From: an uncultured Hungatella sp. | Lineage (GTDB): Bacteria > Bacillota > Clostridia > Lachnospirales > Lachnospiraceae | Direction: 5' to 3' | Length of the DNA: 10,836 nt | Assembly (NCBI GenBank): GCA_959018155.1 | Contig: CAUEKH010000055.1 | Span: forward strand, 1 to 10,836 | Part shown: one piece after another, positions 6,598 to 10,836 of the stretch | Layout: every line of letters starts with the position of its first letter | Numbering within the stretch: the stretch's first letter is position 1 | The notes under the pieces: generated by a model | Told to the model about the DNA's origin: nothing | Databases searched by the model: none | Seen by the model: the letters and a program-made list of their open reading frames with translations, nothing else | Made by a program: the position numbers and the translations under genes

Positions 6598-9500
6598 ATG
6601 CAGCTTGCGGAAGAACGTATGAAACGGATTGATGTGTGGCTGGAGGAACTGAAGCATCACATTTTTATAGAACTCGATCGGATCGAATTCGAGGGGTTCA
6701 CAACGAAAGAGCGTCTCACTTATGAGGAGGCGATGCAGAGGGAGTTTTTGCCGATGCCGGAGGGAACCGCCTGGGGAGCCAAGTGGGAATACGGCTGGTT
6801 CAGGACGAGATTTACCCTGCCGGAAGATGCGGAAGGGAAACGGATTTATTTGCACCCGGAAGTGGGCGGGGAAATGCTGGTGTGGGTCAATGGAAAGATT
6901 GCCGGTTCCAAAGATTTGCAGCACGGAGGAATTACGCTGACCCGTTCCGGCCATTGTGGCGATGTGTATGAAATTGTGACAGAAAGCTATGCGGGCCACG
7001 GGCCGAGACTGGAAAACGGTGGTCCCTGTCCGCCGGAGCGGGTGGCGGTTCCGGAGCCGCCAGCGTGCCAGGTGTCGGTGGGCGTCTGCAACTTCGGAAT
7101 CTGGAATGAGGAGGCGTATCAGCTTCTGATGGACAGTTATGCGCTTAGACGGCTGTATCAGGGGCTGGATCCGAAATCCCTCCGCGCCATGAAGGTGAAG
7201 GACGCGCTGATGAAATTTACGGAAATTGCGGATTTTGAACTGGATCTTCCAGAGAGAAATGAGTCCTTTTGCAGGGCGAGAAAAGCGCTGGAGCCGGCTT
7301 TGGCCTGTGTCAATGGATCCACTGCGCCGGTATTTACCATTTTCGGACAGTCTCATCTGGACCTGGCATGGAAATGGCCATGGGAAGAGACGCGCCGCAA
7401 ATGCGCCAGGACGATTTCCAGTCAGCTTGCCCTTTCCGATGAGTATGAAGAGTATAAATTCCTTTTGTGCGAGCCGCCTATCATGGAAAACATCAAAGAA
7501 AATTATCCGGAACTCTTTGAGCGTGTCTTAGAGAAGGTGAAAGAGGGAAAATTCATTCCTGAAGGCGGAATGTATGTGGAGTCGGATACGAACCTGGTTT
7601 CCGGTGAAAGCCTGATCCGCCAATGCCTCTACGGCCGGAGATGGTTTAAGGAGGAACTGGGAGTGGACAGCGTCATGGTCTGGCTGCCTGACTGCTTTGG
7701 CTTTTCCGGCCAGCTTCCGCAGATTTTTAAGGGCTGCGGGCTGAAATATTTTTCCACACAGAAGATTTCCAGGGCGTTAAAGGGGTGCGATATCTTCCCG
7801 TATAACACATTTCTGTGGGAGGGGATTGACGGGACCAGCATCCTGACGAATTTCCACCGGGAGAACAACGCGAAGCTGGAACCTCATGAACTGATTCGCA
7901 GATGGAACGAGGACCGTGTCCAGCAGGAAAATATCGACACCTTCTTATTCCCGTTCGGCTTCGGAGACGGAGGCGGCGGCGCGACCAGGGAGATGGCGGA
8001 GATGGCCAGACGGTGCGGTGATTTAGAGGGAGCGCCGAGGACGAAGATGGACAGCCCGATCGCATTTTTTGAAGAGATAGAGGAAAATGGCCTTCCGGAA
8101 GAAATTTACCGCGGAGAACTTTACCTGCCGTGGCACCGCGGAACGTATACCTCCCAGGCGAGAATGAAGAAGGAAAACAGGCGGGCGGAAAAAGCCCTTC
8201 GGGAGGCGGAACTGTGGAACAGTATCGCTCTGTTCTCAGGAGCCGCGGATGATCACAGAGAGGAACTGGAAGCGCTCTGGAAAAAGCTTCTGTTCAACCA
8301 GTTCCATGATGTCCTTCCCGGAACCTCGATCACCAGGGTTTACGAAGACGCCCTCCGTGATTTGGACGAGGTGAAAAATGGCGCGGAAGCCATCTGCCGG
8401 GAGGCAATGAAATGGATAGCCGGTAAAAATGAGGCGAAGGAAGAGAAAAACAGTCCGTTACTGTACAACTCATTGTCCTGGGATAGAAATGAGGTTGTCG
8501 AACTTCCGCAGGAGATGGCTTCTGACTGGGAAGAAGAAAATTCCTCCATGCTTCAGAAGACAGAAAACGGAGTACTCGCCTCAGTGCGCGTTCCGGCCTG
8601 CGGTTACGCCGCAGCAAAGCCGGAGACGGTAACTGAAACTGTTTCCGCATATGAGAAAAACGGCCTGTATTATCTGGAAAATGGCTTCGTCAGAGCCGCC
8701 ATTGACAGCTGCGGCCGCCTGGTAAGCTTCATTGAACTGGAGAGCGATACAGAGTTCGTGGATGGAACAGCCAATGACTTCTGCATGTATCAGGATATCA
8801 ATGTAGATTACGACGCGTGGGAACTGGCCTCCTTCTATCATGAGCTGCCGGTGGAACTGAAGGAGGAAGCTGAGATATCCGTGAAGGCCGCAGGGCCGTT
8901 AAGAGGAGTCATTGAGGTAAAGAGGACACTCCACCATTCACCGGTTGTTCAGGAGATAATCCTGGACTGTGGCAGCCGCCGCCTCGATTTTAAGACAGTG
9001 ATTGACTGGAAAGAGCGCCATAAGCTGTTAAAAGTGTCCTTCCCGTTCACCGTCCATTCAGAGGAGGCTGTGGAAGAGATCCAGTTCGGCTGCATCAGAC
9101 GGCCAACCCACCAGAACCGCAGATCCGATGCCGACAGATTTGAGGTGGTAAACCACCGCTATACCGCGCTGTCCGAGCCGGGCAGAACGGCTGCCGTCTT
9201 AAATGACTGCAAATACGGCGTCAGCACCACCGGAAATACCATTGAACTGACTCTGCTTAAATCTCCGGTCTGGCCGGATATGTATGCGGATCAGGGGATT
9301 CACGAATTTACCTATTCAGCTTACGCCGTATCCCGCAGTTTTGAGGACAGCCGCGTCGTCCGCGAGGGGTATGAACTGAACAACAGGCTGACGCTGGGAG
9401 AAGCAGGAGGCGAAACGCAGTCATTCTTCCAGATAGATGGCCGCCATGTGATTCTTGAGACGGTAAAACTGGCGGAAGACGGAAGCGGGGATCTGATTTG

Positions 9501-9702
9501 CCGTCTGTATGAGGCAGCGGGAAGCCATACAGCCTGTGTGATTTCTACAACCCTCGATTTCCGGGAGGCATTTACAACGACGATGGAAGAGAAGAGCGAA
9601 GCAGACCAGAAGCTTTCCGTGAACCGGGAAAATGGCGCCGCCGCCATCTCTCTCACCTTCCGTCCGTTTGAGATTAAAACCGTGCGGTTGTCAGGGCAGT
9701 GA
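6598..9702 (+). CDS. GH38 alpha-mannosidase
   Basis: A 1034-residue protein of normal length for the cytosolic GH38 type. The N-terminal region (about 55-125) looks like a jelly-roll ancillary domain (WGAKWEYGWFRTRFTLP, then EMLVWVNGK). The catalytic domain starts near 245 with FGQSHLDLAWKWPWEET. Zinc ligands by family comparison are H253, D255, D365 (nucleophile, in VWLPDCFGFSGQLPQ) and H570 (in FNQFHDVLPGTSI). A helical middle (515-545, ARMKKENRRAEKAL) and a beta-rich C-terminus complete the family layout. The enzyme hydrolyses alpha-mannosidic bonds with retention. Without a signal peptide it should act in the cytoplasm on imported mannosides, perhaps N-glycan fragments; linkage is not readable. 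The start at 6598 follows GGGAGG (6585-6590) by 7 nt. It is a single-gene unit sharing promoter architecture with the next operon. Confidence 0.96.
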   Translation: MQLAEERMKRIDVWLEELKHHIFIELDRIEFEGFTTKERLTYEEAMQREFLPMPEGTAWGAKWEYGWFRTRFTLPEDAEGKRIYLHPEVGGEMLVWVNGKIAGSKDLQHGGITLTRSGHCGDVYEIVTESYAGHGPRLENGGPCPPERVAVPEPPACQVSVGVCNFGIWNEEAYQLLMDSYALRRLYQGLDPKSLRAMKVKDALMKFTEIADFELDLPERNESFCRARKALEPALACVNGSTAPVFTIFGQSHLDLAWKWPWEETRRKCARTISSQLALSDEYEEYKFLLCEPPIMENIKENYPELFERVLEKVKEGKFIPEGGMYVESDTNLVSGESLIRQCLYGRRWFKEELGVDSVMVWLPDCFGFSGQLPQIFKGCGLKYFSTQKISRALKGCDIFPYNTFLWEGIDGTSILTNFHRENNAKLEPHELIRRWNEDRVQQENIDTFLFPFGFGDGGGGATREMAEMARRCGDLEGAPRTKMDSPIAFFEEIEENGLPEEIYRGELYLPWHRGTYTSQARMKKENRRAEKALREAELWNSIALFSGAADDHREELEALWKKLLFNQFHDVLPGTSITRVYEDALRDLDEVKNGAEAICREAMKWIAGKNEAKEEKNSPLLYNSLSWDRNEVVELPQEMASDWEEENSSMLQKTENGVLASVRVPACGYAAAKPETVTETVSAYEKNGLYYLENGFVRAAIDSCGRLVSFIELESDTEFVDGTANDFCMYQDINVDYDAWELASFYHELPVELKEEAEISVKAAGPLRGVIEVKRTLHHSPVVQEIILDCGSRRLDFKTVIDWKERHKLLKVSFPFTVHSEEAVEEIQFGCIRRPTHQNRRSDADRFEVVNHRYTALSEPGRTAAVLNDCKYGVSTTGNTIELTLLKSPVWPDMYADQGIHEFTYSAYAVSRSFEDSRVVREGYELNNRLTLGEAGGETQSFFQIDGRHVILETVKLAEDGSGDLICRLYEAAGSHTACVISTTLDFREAFTTTMEEKSEADQKLSVNRENGAAAISLTFRPFEIKTVRLSGQ

Positions 9703-9746
9703 TAAGTTGCGCACATTTTGCGCAGCCTGCCGCCGGAGATAAGAAA

Positions 9747-9819
9747 CGCAAAAAATGCAAACTCTGATGAAATATTTAACAAATTACGCATAGCCATAAG
9801 TTACTCAAAATATTATAAT
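9747..9819 (+). promoter_or_regulatory. Activator-type promoter of HAD/ABC operon, copy B
   Basis: GCAAAAAATGCAAACT (9748-9763) is identical to copy A. The proximal box (9779-9797) matches copy A at 14 of 19 bases and ends in the same TAGCCAT; TATAAT is at 9814-9819. All three elements are displaced from copy A by exactly 3256 nt. Again there is no -35 consensus. The rest of the gap 9703-9872 has no gene; just after the mannosidase stop is the small inverted repeat TGCGCACATTTTGCGCA. Confidence 0.7.
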
Positions 9820-9872
9820 ATTTTTATCAGAAATGAGTAAAGAACGCCAAGAGATGATACGGAGTTGACATT

Positions 9873-10400
9873 ATGAATAGAAAATTAATCATTTTTACAG
9901 ACAGCGGTGACACGATCATTGATGAGGGAACGGAAGTCCGGAACAGCGAAGGCATTGTGATACATGCTGAGATGATTCCGGGGGCCGGAGAGGTCTTAAA
10001 AGAACTTTACGACGACGGCTATACCATCGCAATGGTAGCTGACGGAGAAGAGCAGTCCTTCACCAACGTGTATGAGGAAAATGGCCTGGGGTACTGTTTC
10101 CACACGAGGACGATTTCAGAGATCGTGGGAATTCAGAAACCTTCCGAGCGCATGTTTCAGGACGCCATGGATAAGAATGGCCTGACCGACGGGGACAAGC
10201 CGAGAATTATCATGGTAGGGAACAATGTGAGGAAAGATATTGCCGGTGCAAACCGGTTCGGAATCACATCGGTTCTGCTGGACTGGTCTCCGCGCTATAA
10301 CATGACTCCTTCCGGCGAGGATGAGACGCCGGATTATGTGATACATAAACCAGAGGAACTTTTACCGCTTGTAAGGGAACTGGAGGAGCGGCTCCGGTAA
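9873..10400 (+). CDS. HAD-superfamily hydrolase, atypical active site
   Basis: A 175-residue HAD-like protein. Motif I is FTDSGDTIID, with presumed nucleophile D10 but Gly12 in place of the usual second Asp, which is shifted to D13. Motif II is MVADG (A56 where Ser/Thr is usual), motif III is K89 in GIQKPSERMF, and motif IV is MVGNNVRKDIAGANRFGI with N117-N118 and D122. Family members mostly remove phosphate from small metabolites, and the substitutions leave open a reduced or altered activity. GGAG (9861-9864) is 8 nt before the start. It is first in the operon; the permease starts 36 nt downstream with no promoter or terminator between. The context suggests a role with an imported sugar phosphate, which is inference. 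Confidence 0.85.
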   Translation: MNRKLIIFTDSGDTIIDEGTEVRNSEGIVIHAEMIPGAGEVLKELYDDGYTIAMVADGEEQSFTNVYEENGLGYCFHTRTISEIVGIQKPSERMFQDAMDKNGLTDGDKPRIIMVGNNVRKDIAGANRFGITSVLLDWSPRYNMTPSGEDETPDYVIHKPEELLPLVRELEERLR

Positions 10401-10436
10401 GAGGGGAGTCAGAAAAAAAGGAGGGAGCGAATATTT

Positions 10437-10836
10437 ATGAAAAAAGGAAAAAATAAAGAAGGGGTTCGTAGAGTACCATTTAAGGTGTACATACAGAATA
10501 CGTGGCAGCTGTATCTGATGCTTCTGCTTCCGGTTATCTACATGGCGCTGTTCCGCTACAAGCCGATGGTCGGGACGATCATCGCGTTTGAGAAGTTTAA
10601 CGTATTTGCGGGAATGTGGAAGAGCCCGTGGGTGGGCCTGGCAAACTTTAAAGAGGCATTCGGTTCCCCGGATTTCTGGAACGCGTTAAAGAACACACTG
10701 ATTTTGAATGCCGGCGATTTAATTCTCGGCTTCCCGATTCCGGTTCTGTTAGCGGTATTCCTGTTTGAAATCAGAAATATGCACATCAGGAAAGCGACGC
10801 AGACGATTCTCTATCTGCCGAACTTCTTATCCTGGG
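10437..10836 (+). CDS. CUT1/LplB-type sugar ABC transporter permease, 5' part
   Basis: The first 133 codons are present and the gene runs off the right edge. The basic cytoplasmic N-terminus (MKKGKNKEGVRR) is followed by a first membrane helix at about 24-40 (LYLMLLLPVIYMALF), the characteristic YKPMVGTIIAFEKFN segment (41-55), WVGLANFKEAF (65-75), and a second helix region at about 87-110. These features match the LplB-type inner-membrane subunit of CUT1 importers for oligosaccharides in Firmicutes; the EAA loop lies beyond the window. The ribosome site AAGGAGGG (about 10418-10425) is unusually strong, with 11-nt spacing. It is second in the operon after the HAD-like gene. A partner permease and a solute-binding protein are expected downstream. 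Substrate, from neighbouring GH38 and the shared promoter, may be a mannoside. Confidence 0.9.
   Translation, partial: MKKGKNKEGVRRVPFKVYIQNTWQLYLMLLLPVIYMALFRYKPMVGTIIAFEKFNVFAGMWKSPWVGLANFKEAFGSPDFWNALKNTLILNAGDLILGFPIPVLLAVFLFEIRNMHIRKATQTILYLPNFLSW

Noticed and set aside
5947..7356. 469-codon open frame on the minus strand
   Set aside because: It runs antisense across the GH51 end, the DUF6171 gene, a terminator, a promoter and the GH38 start. Its protein is Ser/Arg/Pro/His-rich without any recognisable domain, so it is a composition shadow.

Overview
The window looks like chromosomal DNA of an anaerobic Firmicute, most likely a gut Lachnospiraceae/Clostridium-cluster XIVa species. The reasons are strong AGGAGG-type ribosome binding sites, clostridial-type sigma-A promoters, moderate GC, and small families (DUF5662, DUF6171) that I know mainly from that group. 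Species cannot be named from sequence alone.

Layout. The left third is housekeeping. It holds the 3' end of a SEC-C zinc-motif protein, a large hairpin terminator, a two-gene unit (SAM-dependent methyltransferase and the redox chaperone Hsp33, hslO), then a leftward cold-shock gene with its own promoter and terminator. A rightward DUF5662 gene with an HD-phosphohydrolase-like residue pattern follows. It is preceded by a 101-nt near-palindrome and followed by a second large palindrome carrying four CCGCGG sites.

The right two thirds are carbohydrate use. A leftward ArsR-type regulator with a long beta-rich C-terminal domain is divergent from a GH51 alpha-L-arabinofuranosidase (TTG start) that overlaps a small cysteine-rich DUF6171 gene. 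A clear terminator closes this unit. A 1034-aa GH38 alpha-mannosidase follows on its own promoter. Next comes a HAD-like gene that heads an operon with a CUT1/LplB-type sugar ABC permease cut by the window edge. Neither glycosidase has a signal peptide, so both probably act in the cytoplasm on imported oligosaccharides.

The most informative non-coding signal is a duplicated promoter architecture. Upstream of the mannosidase and upstream of the HAD/ABC operon, an identical 16-nt box, an identical TAGCCAT box over the -35 position, and TATAAT recur with exactly the same spacing (identical offset of 3256 nt for all three elements). This points to one activator, not encoded here, controlling mannoside hydrolysis and transport together. 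The arabinofuranosidase unit lacks this module and has its own palindromes in the divergent promoter region, which fits separate control by the adjacent ArsR-type protein. I did not find a wholly new multi-gene system. The shared promoter module, the two large palindromes and the unusual regulator are the items most worth following.
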